NCBI GenBank assembly: GCA_003219335.1 | Contig: QHOF01000300.1 | Location: 1 to 5,473 of the forward strand | Direction of reading: 5' to 3' | Origin: Verrucomicrobiota bacterium | GTDB taxonomy: Bacteria > Verrucomicrobiota > Verrucomicrobiia > Chthoniobacterales > UBA10450 | Length of the DNA: 5,473 nucleotides | Shown: in pieces, positions 1 through 5,473 of the stretch | Layout: every line of letters begins with the position of its first letter | Numbering within the stretch: position 1 is the first letter of the stretch | The notes under the pieces: generated by a model | What the model was told of the DNA's origin: nothing | Seen by the model: only the letters and a program-made list of their open reading frames with translations | Database searches by the model: none | Translations under genes and position numbers: made by a program

Positions 1-540
1 CGAGATGTGGTTCTCAATGTGGGTGCGCGGCTCGAAGAAGTTTTGCGCGTTCATCAGCGTCGTGCCGACGACTTGATCACGCTCGTACGGCAAACGGCTG
101 CCAATCTGTTAGAGATTCCGTTCCACGCGCCAGAGAGCAGCGAAGCCTTCGAAGCCAGGCGCGAACCGTTTTGGGTAACAACGGCGCGAACGACCGAGTT
201 AAATCCGATTCCGTCGGGGGCATTCGACCAGTTTTTGCCCGCACCGATGCGTAAAAGAACAATCCGAAAGCGCTTGCATGAAGAAATCAAGGCCGTGGTG
301 ATTCGCAATGTTGAGAACCTCCGCTGGGCCACGCGGCAAAACATGGAGGACACGTTCCGCTATTTCGGTGCTGAACTCGATGAGCGACTCGCTATGAGTG
401 TGGATGCTACGCGCGGCGCCATGAGAAAAGCGCTGGAGCAACGCAAACAGCACGCTGAGCAAATCGATTCTGACATTGAGACGAAGCAAAGAGGTTTGTC
501 ACAATTGGCTGAACCACGCATTCGGCATCCCCTGCAGTAG
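1..540 (+). CDS. Dynamin-like GTPase (DLP-A), C-terminal part only
   Basis: The frame is open from the first base and ends at TAG 538-540, so this is the 3' end of a gene starting outside the window. An apparent start at the GTG at 7 is an artefact of the edge. The visible 179 residues contain no GTPase motifs. They match the stalk/tip region typical of bacterial dynamin-like proteins: a long amphipathic helix, an aromatic segment with EPFWV near fragment residue 55, a short hydrophobic tip-like stretch (FDQFLPAP, about 75-82), a very basic turn (RKRTIRKR), and a long charged helical or coiled-coil tail (about 90-172). Such proteins hydrolyse GTP and bind or remodel membranes. A related but clearly different DLP lies at 3349-5394, so the two may form a heteromeric pair. 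The family call comes from sequence character alone. The main uncertainty is that the diagnostic G domain is missing here. Confidence 0.72.
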   Translation, partial: RDVVLNVGARLEEVLRVHQRRADDLITLVRQTAANLLEIPFHAPESSEAFEARREPFWVTTARTTELNPIPSGAFDQFLPAPMRKRTIRKRLHEEIKAVVIRNVENLRWATRQNMEDTFRYFGAELDERLAMSVDATRGAMRKALEQRKQHAEQIDSDIETKQRGLSQLAEPRIRHPLQ

Positions 541-571
541 CGGAGAAAGCGCCGATGCCTGCTCTGGAACA

Positions 572-985
572 ATGACAACATTTTATTGTCCCATCTGCTG
601 GGCCGAAGTCCCGGAGAGCGCAACCGTTTGCCCGCATTGCCATACTGATATTTCGGAACTGATTTCACAGGCGGATTATGTCGATAAGCTCATCGCCGCT
701 CTGCGTCACAAAGAACCGATGACGCCTGTACGCGCCGCGTGGATTCTTGGTGAGCGCCTTGAACAGAAGGCCGTGCCCGCGCTCGCGAAAATTGTGAAGA
801 AGGCGAAGGACGCATTTCTTGTCGAAAGCGCGGTTGAAGCTCTCGGAAAAATCGGCGGCACCACGGCGACAGCGACCGTGCGCGCCGCAACTCAGCATCT
901 GAGCCTGCGCGTCCGCGTTAAAGCGCGAGATGTGCTAAGGGAACTTGTATCGAAGGGCTCGCCTCCTGTGGATGAACTAGCGTAG
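572..985 (+). CDS. Zinc-ribbon plus HEAT-repeat small protein
   Basis: This 137-residue protein begins at ATG 572, because the zinc ribbon starts almost at once. The frame is open further upstream, but only through a TTG at 476 that would overlap DLP-A. Residues 6-23 have C6-x2-C9-x10-C20-x2-C23 (CPIC and CPHC), a compact zinc ribbon. Residues about 32-125 are helical, with HEAT/PBS-like repeat units (VRAAWILGERLEQKAVPAL near 53-71, VESAVEALGKIGG near 84-96, and RVRVKARDVLREL near 113-125). HEAT units are usually protein-binding scaffolds, so an adaptor role is likely; no enzymatic motif is seen. The gene lies 31 bases after DLP-A on the same strand and is probably co-transcribed with it. The ribosome site is weak (TGGA 565-568). 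Its 3' end overlaps the convergent SUMF1 gene by 9 bases. Function is unknown. Confidence 0.82.
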   Translation: MTTFYCPICWAEVPESATVCPHCHTDISELISQADYVDKLIAALRHKEPMTPVRAAWILGERLEQKAVPALAKIVKKAKDAFLVESAVEALGKIGGTTATATVRAATQHLSLRVRVKARDVLRELVSKGSPPVDELA

Positions 986-1822
986 CCAGTTGCCGTTATG
1001 GTTTAACTTAGGCGGGTCTCCGGCGCAGCGGCTGCCGGTTAGCAGGATATTTGTGAACGAAGGCGTGTTTGCGCGGCGCATTGCGCAGCGGAATTCGAGT
1101 TTGTTTTTGCGCAGGCAATTGCCGCCGCGGATGATTCGGCCCATTCCCGCGCGCGGCACCGCGAGATTTCCAGCGGCGTAACGCTTGTAAACATCCGGCT
1201 GATACCAATCGGCGCACCATTCCTCGACGTTGCCGACCATTTGGAAAATTCCGTAAGGCGAGCAGCCTTCGGGAAATGTGTCCACAGGCACAGTAGTTTC
1301 TTTTCCATCGTGACTGCCCCACCAGCCCAAGCGATCGGGATCCCACTCGTTTCCCCAGGGGTAAATGCGGCCATCATCGCCGCGAGCGGCTTTTTCCCAT
1401 TCAATTTCTGTGGGCAACCGCAAGCCGGCCCATTCGCAATAAGCTTGTGCGCCAAACCAGGTCACGTTGATTACTGGGTGCATTTCGAACTCAGGGATCG
1501 CGCGATACGGTTCGGCTTCGTTAGACGATGGAACGATGCGATCGAGCCATGAAATCCAACGCTGAAGTTGTTCGGCGGACGGTTTCGTATCTGAGAGAAA
1601 GCGGGCGAACTGTTCGTTCGTGACAGCGAACACGCTGAGATAGAAATTGTCGATCTCAGCGCGGAACTGGGGCGTCTCGTGCCCCAGCGGAAACTGCGGC
1701 CCGGCCTTGTCCATCCGTTTCGCCGCTTCGGTCTGCTCCATGGTTGAGCCCATGATGAATTCGCCAGCGGGAATCAATCGCATCAGCGAACCATCTTTTT
1801 CGTTGGTCCAGGTCTCGATCAT
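977..1822 (-). CDS. SUMF1/FGE-sulfatase-fold protein, probably not a classical sulfatase activator
   Basis: The 281-residue protein fills a complete SUMF1 (formylglycine-generating enzyme) domain. Visible hallmarks in order are IPAGEFIMGS (17-26), VTNEQFARF (67-75), HPVINVTWFGAQAYCEWA (115-132), LRLPTEIEWEKAARG (134-148), YPWGN (154-158), GNVEEW (197-202), IRGGN (231-235), RCAMRRANTP (245-254) and GSRCA (263-267). True aerobic FGE uses two active-site cysteines, human C336 and C341. Aligned back from the conserved RCA, the first position is C236 but the second is K241. A sulfatase-activating role is therefore doubtful, and no sulfatase gene is nearby. No signal peptide or membrane segment is seen. 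The ATG at 1822 is the first possible start, since an in-frame stop lies 10-12 bases upstream. The gene runs opposite to all its neighbours. Related SUMF1-fold proteins include iron-dependent sulfoxide synthases and ligand-binding or effector domains. Confidence 0.9.
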   Translation of the reverse strand: MIETWTNEKDGSLMRLIPAGEFIMGSTMEQTEAAKRMDKAGPQFPLGHETPQFRAEIDNFYLSVFAVTNEQFARFLSDTKPSAEQLQRWISWLDRIVPSSNEAEPYRAIPEFEMHPVINVTWFGAQAYCEWAGLRLPTEIEWEKAARGDDGRIYPWGNEWDPDRLGWWGSHDGKETTVPVDTFPEGCSPYGIFQMVGNVEEWCADWYQPDVYKRYAAGNLAVPRAGMGRIIRGGNCLRKNKLEFRCAMRRANTPSFTNILLTGSRCAGDPPKLNHNGNWLR

Positions 1823-1838
1823 TTCAACGCTTCAACGC
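1823..1838. repeat. 8-bp perfect tandem repeat in the SUMF1 gene leader
   Basis: TTCAACGC occurs twice in direct succession, at 1823-1830 and 1831-1838. On the minus strand this is GCGTTGAA twice, immediately before the SUMF1 ATG. It lies in the untranslated leader, between a strong ribosome-site match (1843-1850) and the start codon. Confidence 0.85.
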
Positions 1839-1842
1839 TATT

Positions 1843-1850
1843 CTCCACCT
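1843..1850 (-). promoter_or_regulatory. Shine-Dalgarno-like site, unusually distant from the SUMF1 start
   Basis: The minus strand reads AGGTGGAG, a good anti-16S match, but it ends 20 bases before the ATG at 1822. That spacing is too long for normal initiation. Removing one copy of the 8-bp repeat would reduce it to 12 bases, near the working range. It may therefore be a weakened real site. Confidence 0.45.
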
Positions 1851-1852
1851 GC

Positions 1853-1882
1853 TTGATTTGTTCCGCGAGCGATGGCTATTTT
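1853..1882 (+). promoter_or_regulatory. Candidate promoter for the DUF6062-ATPase-DLP operon
   Basis: TTGATT (1853-1858) and TATTTT (1877-1882) are separated by 18 bases, resembling a sigma70-type promoter. Transcription would begin near 1889, downstream of the ATG at 1872, which favours a later start for the first gene. This rests on a short consensus match and no other evidence. Confidence 0.3.
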
Positions 1883-1905
1883 TCACTCGGCAATGGAGTT
1901 TGCTC

Positions 1906-1923
1906 GTCCGGCGGCTGCCGGAC
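1906..1923. promoter_or_regulatory. Perfect 7-bp inverted repeat, hairpin or operator
   Basis: GTCCGGC (1906-1912) and GCCGGAC (1917-1923) pair perfectly around a 4-base loop (GGCT). The element lies between the divergent genes, 17 bases before ATG 1941. It could be a leader RNA hairpin or a dimeric repressor site. If translation begins at 1872, it would instead lie inside coding sequence. Confidence 0.45.
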
Positions 1924-1931
1924 AAAATGCC

Positions 1932-1937
1932 GAGAGG
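1932..1937 (+). promoter_or_regulatory. Ribosome site supporting ATG 1941
   Basis: GAGAGG lies 3 bases before ATG 1941, which is somewhat close. A competing AAGGAG at 1965-1970 lies 12 bases before an in-frame GTG at 1983. No comparable site precedes the in-frame ATG at 1872. Confidence 0.35.
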
Positions 1938-1940
1938 CTG

Positions 1941-2639
1941 ATGACTCCTACCGAGAAAGTTCGGAAGGAGCAGTCAATTCAGGTGAACTCACAAGCTAGT
2001 CTTGCTGCGGATTTGGGAACGCGCGGCTGTCCGGTTTGCAATTATGTCATCAAAATGGCCCGGGATTTCTTCGCCCACTGGCAGTATGCGCTCTCGTCGG
2101 ACGAAGCAGCACAGGAAAGTTTTGCGACAGAGCTGGGATTTTGTCCGCGTCACGCCTGGCAACTTCACAGCATGTCTTCGCCCTGGGGCGAGTCGATTGG
2201 GCTTGCGGCATTGACAGAAAAAATCGCACGCGCGCTGGCGATCATAGAATGCGATGAAACCGCCAGTTCTAACGTCTACAAAATTCCGCGGGTTCCAGAG
2301 AATTGCCGCGTTTGCGCGATGCTCAAAGACGCAGAGACGGCTTATGTGGAGTGCCTGGCCACTTTTATTTCTGATGATGAAGGAGCGCAGCTCTACAAGC
2401 GTTCGGGAGGACTTTGTCTTCCGCACCTCGCGCGGATGCTTGCGATTGTGTCAAAACCCGTTCGCAAATTCCTCCTAACGACTGCGTCGCGTCGATTTGA
2501 ACAGGTCACACAGCAGATGCGTAACTATGCAGTAAAGCGCGAGGCGCTCCGGCGCGACCTGATCAGCGCGGATGAAGAAGACGCTTCGCTCCGCGCATTA
2601 ATTCATCTTGTTGGTGCAGAGGAGTATTGCGCTCCATGA
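1941..2639 (+). CDS. DUF6062-like protein with duplicated CxxC/CxxH zinc-type motif
   Basis: Numbered from ATG 1941 (232 residues), the protein has C30-x2-C33 then C68-x2-H71, and again C122-x2-C125 then C159-x2-H162. Each half pairs a CxxC with a CxxH after 33-34 residues, so this looks like an internal duplication with two metal sites. The motif words are CPVC, CPRH, CRVC and CLPH. The basic tail ending in a LIHLVG segment also resembles DUF6062, a family of unknown function; that name is from memory and unsearched. No membrane segment or catalytic motif is seen, and the protein is likely cytoplasmic. The start is uncertain. ATG 1872 is in frame but has no ribosome site and sits inside a promoter-like element. 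ATG 1941 follows GAGAGG (1932-1937), and GTG 1983 follows AAGGAG (1965-1970). All three keep the motifs. The stop overlaps the ATPase start by ATGA. Confidence 0.85.
   Translation: MTPTEKVRKEQSIQVNSQASLAADLGTRGCPVCNYVIKMARDFFAHWQYALSSDEAAQESFATELGFCPRHAWQLHSMSSPWGESIGLAALTEKIARALAIIECDETASSNVYKIPRVPENCRVCAMLKDAETAYVECLATFISDDEGAQLYKRSGGLCLPHLARMLAIVSKPVRKFLLTTASRRFEQVTQQMRNYAVKREALRRDLISADEEDASLRALIHLVGAEEYCAP
2618..2624 (+). promoter_or_regulatory. Ribosome site for the ATPase gene
   Basis: AGAGGAG lies 11 bases before ATG 2636, inside the 3' end of the DUF6062-like gene. It selects ATG 2636 over the in-frame TTG at 2627 and gives the ATPase some independent initiation besides coupling through the ATGA overlap. 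Confidence 0.6.
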
Positions 2640-3352
2640 ACAAAAGTTTCGCGTTCTTCGAGCGAGAGCGAGAGATAGATGAACTGGGGCGTCTCTACGC
2701 CTTGCGCAAGCGCGTGCTCATTGTGGGGCCAGCTGGCGTCGGAAAGACGGCGCTCTTGAGGCAACTCCGACAACAATGCCCGTTGCTGGTCTGTGAAGAT
2801 ACGTCAAGTCTGCGCCGGGTTTGCGATAGCGCCGAACGGCAACTTGGCTGGTCGCATCCCCGACTCAACGTGATCGAGCGCAAGAACCGGTTGCTTGCTT
2901 ATTTGGCGCGACGTGGCGAGCCAGTGGCCTTCGATCACGTGGCGCACACTCCGCCGCGGGTCGCGCGATTTATCGCGCTTCTTGCCGAGCGGATTCCAAT
3001 CTGGACCACTTGCCGCTGCGACCGGCCTGATGAGATCGGGCATATCTGGCAGAACCTCTACCAGTTCCCGCGCATTGAACTCTCCCCGCTTACTGAAATC
3101 GAAACGCGGATGCTTATCGAAGAGGCCGTCGGGCAGGGGAACATCCAGATGGATGCGCGCAAGTACGCGGATGAATTGCACAGGATGCGCGGTGGCAATC
3201 CGCGAATATTGGAAGAACTGCTCATCGAGCTCGCGGCTCGCGAATACCGTATCGACAGTTCGTTCGGTCTTGATCTGCTCGATCTGGACCGGCGGATTCA
3301 TGAGATTGATATCGCGATCAAAGCAACCGCGGAAGCACCGGCCAGGAAATGA
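2636..3352 (+). CDS. Small P-loop ATPase, AAA/STAND-like
   Basis: This 238-residue protein has a FFEREREIDEL segment (7-17) that resembles the FvGREreieeL lead-in of AAA_16/Orc-type and STAND ATPases. It is followed by Walker A GPAGVGKT (31-38) and a Walker B-like strand PVAFD (96-100) with H101 where a catalytic Glu often sits. Next come a sensor-1-like strand ending IWTTCR, a helical lid, and GGNPRILEELL (186-196), a GNPR-type sensor-2 motif with R190. It thus seems to be a minimal ATPase module without fused sensor or effector domains. ATG 2636 is chosen because it makes an exact ATGA overlap with the upstream stop and follows AGAGGAG (2618-2624); the TTG at 2627 is too close to that site. 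Its own stop overlaps the DLP-B start by ATGA, suggesting coupled translation and a shared complex. An ATP-dependent loader or switch for the GTPase is inference. Confidence 0.85.
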   Translation: MNKSFAFFEREREIDELGRLYALRKRVLIVGPAGVGKTALLRQLRQQCPLLVCEDTSSLRRVCDSAERQLGWSHPRLNVIERKNRLLAYLARRGEPVAFDHVAHTPPRVARFIALLAERIPIWTTCRCDRPDEIGHIWQNLYQFPRIELSPLTEIETRMLIEEAVGQGNIQMDARKYADELHRMRGGNPRILEELLIELAAREYRIDSSFGLDLLDLDRRIHEIDIAIKATAEAPARK

Positions 3353-5394
3353 ACGAAGAGACCGGCGCCAACGGCTTTAGCGAGCACCATCAGCGGCATG
3401 TGCGTACTACGTTTCAGTACATCGACAAATTGCTTTCTGAGGCGGAGCACATCATGGCGGATGCGGGTTCGCCGTCGCCATTCGGGAGATACTCCGACGA
3501 TACGACGCCGATTCAGCGCAAGGTGACGCACGATTACATCTTGCGAATCCGCGAGGCGATGCGGCGCGTCATGGACGAACTGAACATTCCGCCATCTGAA
3601 CCGCATTCGGGCGCCGTATGGGCCGCCGCGATTAATCTGATGTACTGTTCGATCTCGCTGAACGAGCTTACGCCGGAACGTATGCTCGCCTACGGACCGC
3701 TTTCTGCGGAGGCTGCCAATAAATTAGACGGCATCCGTGCCGAGCTGGATGGATTAGTAGCCAAACTGCGAAGTTTCCTGGGCAAAGGCGCAGGCGGCGA
3801 TCTGCAACAGCGGCTTCAACAATTAGGCAAAACAGGCCATGAGATTCGGTTGCTCAGTGAAATCGAGAGGATCGTCACTGCGCATGGTCTCGTCGAATTT
3901 CGCGGGACTGTGGGCATGCTGCTGGATCGAATGGAATCGGCAGCGTTTGAAGTCGGCGTCTTTGGCAGGGTCAGCTCCGGCAAGTCGTCGCTGCTGAATT
4001 ATATTTTGCAAATCGACGTGTTGCCCGTCGGCGTCACGCCGGTCACGGCGATCCCGACGCGCATCAGTCACGGACCGGTTGCCGAAGCTGGAATCGAGTT
4101 TGCCGAAGCGCAGTCCGAGTTGCCTGAATTTGCGAGCGAGCAAAAAAATCCTGGCAACAAAAAGCACGTCACGCGCATTTTCGTGAAGCTGCCGTCCGAT
4201 CGGCTGGCAGAAGGCGTCACTTTCGTCGATACGCCCGGGGTTGGCTCGCTCGCGGTTGCTGGCGCGGAGGAGACCATCGCGTATCTGCCGCGATGCGATC
4301 TGGGCATCGTTTTGATCGACGCGAGCGCAGGCCTTACCCAGGATGATCTGGTCGTGGTGCACGCGCTTTATCAAGCCGGCGCGAGTACGATGGTGCTCAT
4401 CAGCAAAGCCGATCTGTTTAGCGCCGCCGATCGAGAGCAAATGATTAGGCACGTGAAAACGAACCTGCGCACCCAGCTTGATATCGAACCGCCCGTGCAT
4501 GCCGTCAGCGTTTTCGGTGCCGATGCGGCGTTATGCGATCGCTGGTTTGAAAACGAACTGCGGCCGTTCCTGGCGCAACATCGCGAACTTGCTATCACTT
4601 CACAAAAACGCAAAATCGGCGCTTTGCGCGAGGCGGTCATCGGCGCGTTGGAGCGCAGACTGCAGGCGGAATCAGCAGCGACTCTCCCCGCCAGCGCGAG
4701 TTTGCCTGATGAAGCGACCGAAGCTTTGTGCAACGGCGACCGAATTTTGGAGCGCGCACAAGGCGAATCCTTTTTTCTCACCAAAAAAATTACGAAGATG
4801 CAGCGCGCGATCGTTGATGTCGCTGCGGAGCGGATCGCAGCGGCGTTGATCGAGTCAGACGATGTGGATGCGTCCTCAATTTTTTCCGAGACGCTGACGC
4901 AGATGATTGCCGAACCTGTTGCTGCAACGCTCCGTTCAATCGAGCAGACGCGCGATGCTCTGGCAAAAGCGATGGACGTCGTGGTCTCGGCTTCAGGTCG
5001 CGATGTTCCTGAGCAATTACCCAAGCCGACAGGCATGCCCATGATGGACGTGAACGAAATTTCCCAAAAGACCGTCATCGAAAAGCCACGCCTGCTTCTG
5101 CTCTGCCCGACGCGTCGGCCATCCAAAACGATCTTCGGATTTTGCGCCACTGGGACACTGCTGAGGCAGAGTCTGCGATTCGCGGCATACGCAAATCGCC
5201 TCCGGCGCTGGATGGAGCAAAGCATCAACGCGCTGCGCAACCCGTTTAATGCATTCGCCGATATGCATCGCGCGCACTTTGATGCTGCGCAGGCAGTAGC
5301 AGGGACAACTGACGCGTCAGCTATTGAAAACGATCTTCGGATTATGCGGGAATGGGAAAAAACTGCCGAAGCGGGGCCCGTCAGCGAGAGGTGA
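3349..5394 (+). CDS. Bacterial dynamin-like GTPase (DLP-B), full length
   Basis: This 681-residue protein carries a full dynamin-type G domain after a helical N-terminal neck (about 1-200): G1 GRVSSGKS (206-213), G2 region TPVTAIPT (230-237), G3 DTPGVGS (294-300) and G4 SKAD (352-355). A long helical stalk follows. Near residues 582-605 lie two hydrophobic patches (LLLLC and IFGFCATGTLL) split by a basic turn, a plausible membrane-binding tip, and then a second long helix to the C terminus. Length and order fit bacterial dynamin-like proteins, which hydrolyse GTP to tether, fuse or reshape membranes, here probably at the inner face of the cytoplasmic membrane. ATG 3349 overlaps the ATPase stop (ATGA), with AGGA at 3344-3347 only one base away, so coupled re-initiation is likely. 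The C-terminal sequence is unlike that of DLP-A, so the two are not copies of one gene. No frameshift is evident. Confidence 0.93.
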   Translation: MNEETGANGFSEHHQRHVRTTFQYIDKLLSEAEHIMADAGSPSPFGRYSDDTTPIQRKVTHDYILRIREAMRRVMDELNIPPSEPHSGAVWAAAINLMYCSISLNELTPERMLAYGPLSAEAANKLDGIRAELDGLVAKLRSFLGKGAGGDLQQRLQQLGKTGHEIRLLSEIERIVTAHGLVEFRGTVGMLLDRMESAAFEVGVFGRVSSGKSSLLNYILQIDVLPVGVTPVTAIPTRISHGPVAEAGIEFAEAQSELPEFASEQKNPGNKKHVTRIFVKLPSDRLAEGVTFVDTPGVGSLAVAGAEETIAYLPRCDLGIVLIDASAGLTQDDLVVVHALYQAGASTMVLISKADLFSAADREQMIRHVKTNLRTQLDIEPPVHAVSVFGADAALCDRWFENELRPFLAQHRELAITSQKRKIGALREAVIGALERRLQAESAATLPASASLPDEATEALCNGDRILERAQGESFFLTKKITKMQRAIVDVAAERIAAALIESDDVDASSIFSETLTQMIAEPVAATLRSIEQTRDALAKAMDVVVSASGRDVPEQLPKPTGMPMMDVNEISQKTVIEKPRLLLLCPTRRPSKTIFGFCATGTLLRQSLRFAAYANRLRRWMEQSINALRNPFNAFADMHRAHFDAAQAVAGTTDASAIENDLRIMREWEKTAEAGPVSER

Positions 5395-5399
5395 GCTTC

Positions 5400-5413
5400 G
5401 CCCGTTGCGGGGC
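5400..5413 (+). terminator. Weak possible terminator after DLP-B
   Basis: GCCC (5400-5403) can pair with GGGC (5410-5413) around a 6-base loop, shortly after the DLP-B stop. A T-rich run (TTTTGTT) follows about 10 bases later. The stem is short and the T run is not adjacent, so this is only a suggestion. Confidence 0.18.
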
Positions 5414-5473
5414 AGACGAATCGTTTTGTTGTCCATTGGAAATTGCGGCGCATTCACGTTAGAAGTTAAGCCT

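Noticed and set aside
476..571. N-terminal extension of the zinc-ribbon/HEAT gene from a TTG at 476
   Set aside because: It would overlap DLP-A by 65 bases and uses a rare start, and its residues have no domain character, whereas the zinc ribbon begins just after ATG 572.
977..1822. Variable target protein of a diversity-generating retroelement, because such proteins often have the SUMF1/C-type-lectin fold
   Set aside because: No reverse transcriptase, template repeat or adenine-biased variable repeat is present in the window. Part of such a system outside the window cannot be excluded.
2661..2676. Short repeat of AGCGAG units at the start of the ATPase gene
   Set aside because: It encodes the EREREI stretch that fits the conserved lead-in of this ATPase type, and it has only about two and a half units, so it is better explained as coding sequence.
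3823..4500. 225-codon minus-strand open frame opposite the G domain of DLP-B
   Set aside because: The translation is rich in Arg, Asp and His without domain character, and the plus strand carries all four G motifs here.
1..5394. DLP-A and DLP-B as two halves of one gene split by an insertion
   Set aside because: DLP-B has its own complete G domain, stalk and C-terminal end, and its C-terminal sequence is unlike that of DLP-A.
4371..5453. Long 360-codon open frame on the minus strand, antisense to DLP-B
   Set aside because: It lies almost wholly under a well-supported GTPase gene. Its translation is rich in Ser, Arg and Ala with no motif, as expected from a mirrored GC-rich coding frame.
1..5473. 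CRISPR array, tRNA, rRNA, insertion sequence or integrase attachment site
   Set aside because: No spaced repeats, no clear tRNA cloverleaf or rRNA segment, no transposase or integrase motifs, and no terminal inverted repeats were seen on either strand.

Overview
The window is a bacterial accessory-type locus. It is compact, moderately GC-rich by eye, and has no gene-free stretch over 300 bases. The protein types (bacterial dynamin-like GTPases, a zinc-ribbon/HEAT protein, a DUF6062-like Cys/His protein and a SUMF1-fold protein) suggest a free-living soil-type bacterium such as an Acidobacteriota or Verrucomicrobiota member. That placement is a weak inference, because no rRNA, tRNA or phylogenetic marker gene is present.

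Layout. Bases 1-540 are the C-terminal part of a dynamin-like protein (here DLP-A), cut by the left edge. A small protein with an N-terminal zinc ribbon and HEAT-like repeats follows 31 bases later on the same strand (572-985). The next gene lies on the opposite strand (977-1822). It encodes a SUMF1/FGE-sulfatase-fold protein whose 3' end overlaps the zinc-ribbon/HEAT gene by 9 bases. A divergent intergenic region (about 1823-1940) holds an 8-bp tandem repeat, a promoter-like element and a perfect 7-bp inverted repeat. Three plus-strand genes then form a tightly coupled operon. These are a DUF6062-like protein with a duplicated Cys/His motif (1941-2639; a longer form could start at 1872), a small P-loop ATPase (2636-3352) and a second, complete dynamin-like GTPase of 681 residues (DLP-B, 3349-5394). 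Both junctions in this operon are ATGA overlaps. The last 79 bases contain only a weak hairpin.

How the genes may work together. Two different dynamin-like GTPases bracket the locus, and bacterial DLPs often work as pairs that remodel membranes. Each lies beside a small probable zinc-binding protein, and DLP-B is translationally coupled to a small AAA/STAND-like ATPase. A reasonable hypothesis is a membrane-surveillance or membrane-remodelling module: the ATPase and zinc proteins would act as sensor or adaptor, the DLP pair as the membrane-acting part, and the SUMF1-fold protein as a modifier or binding component. The motifs and gene overlaps are visible in the sequence; the joint function is inference. 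I do not recognise this exact gene set as a named system.
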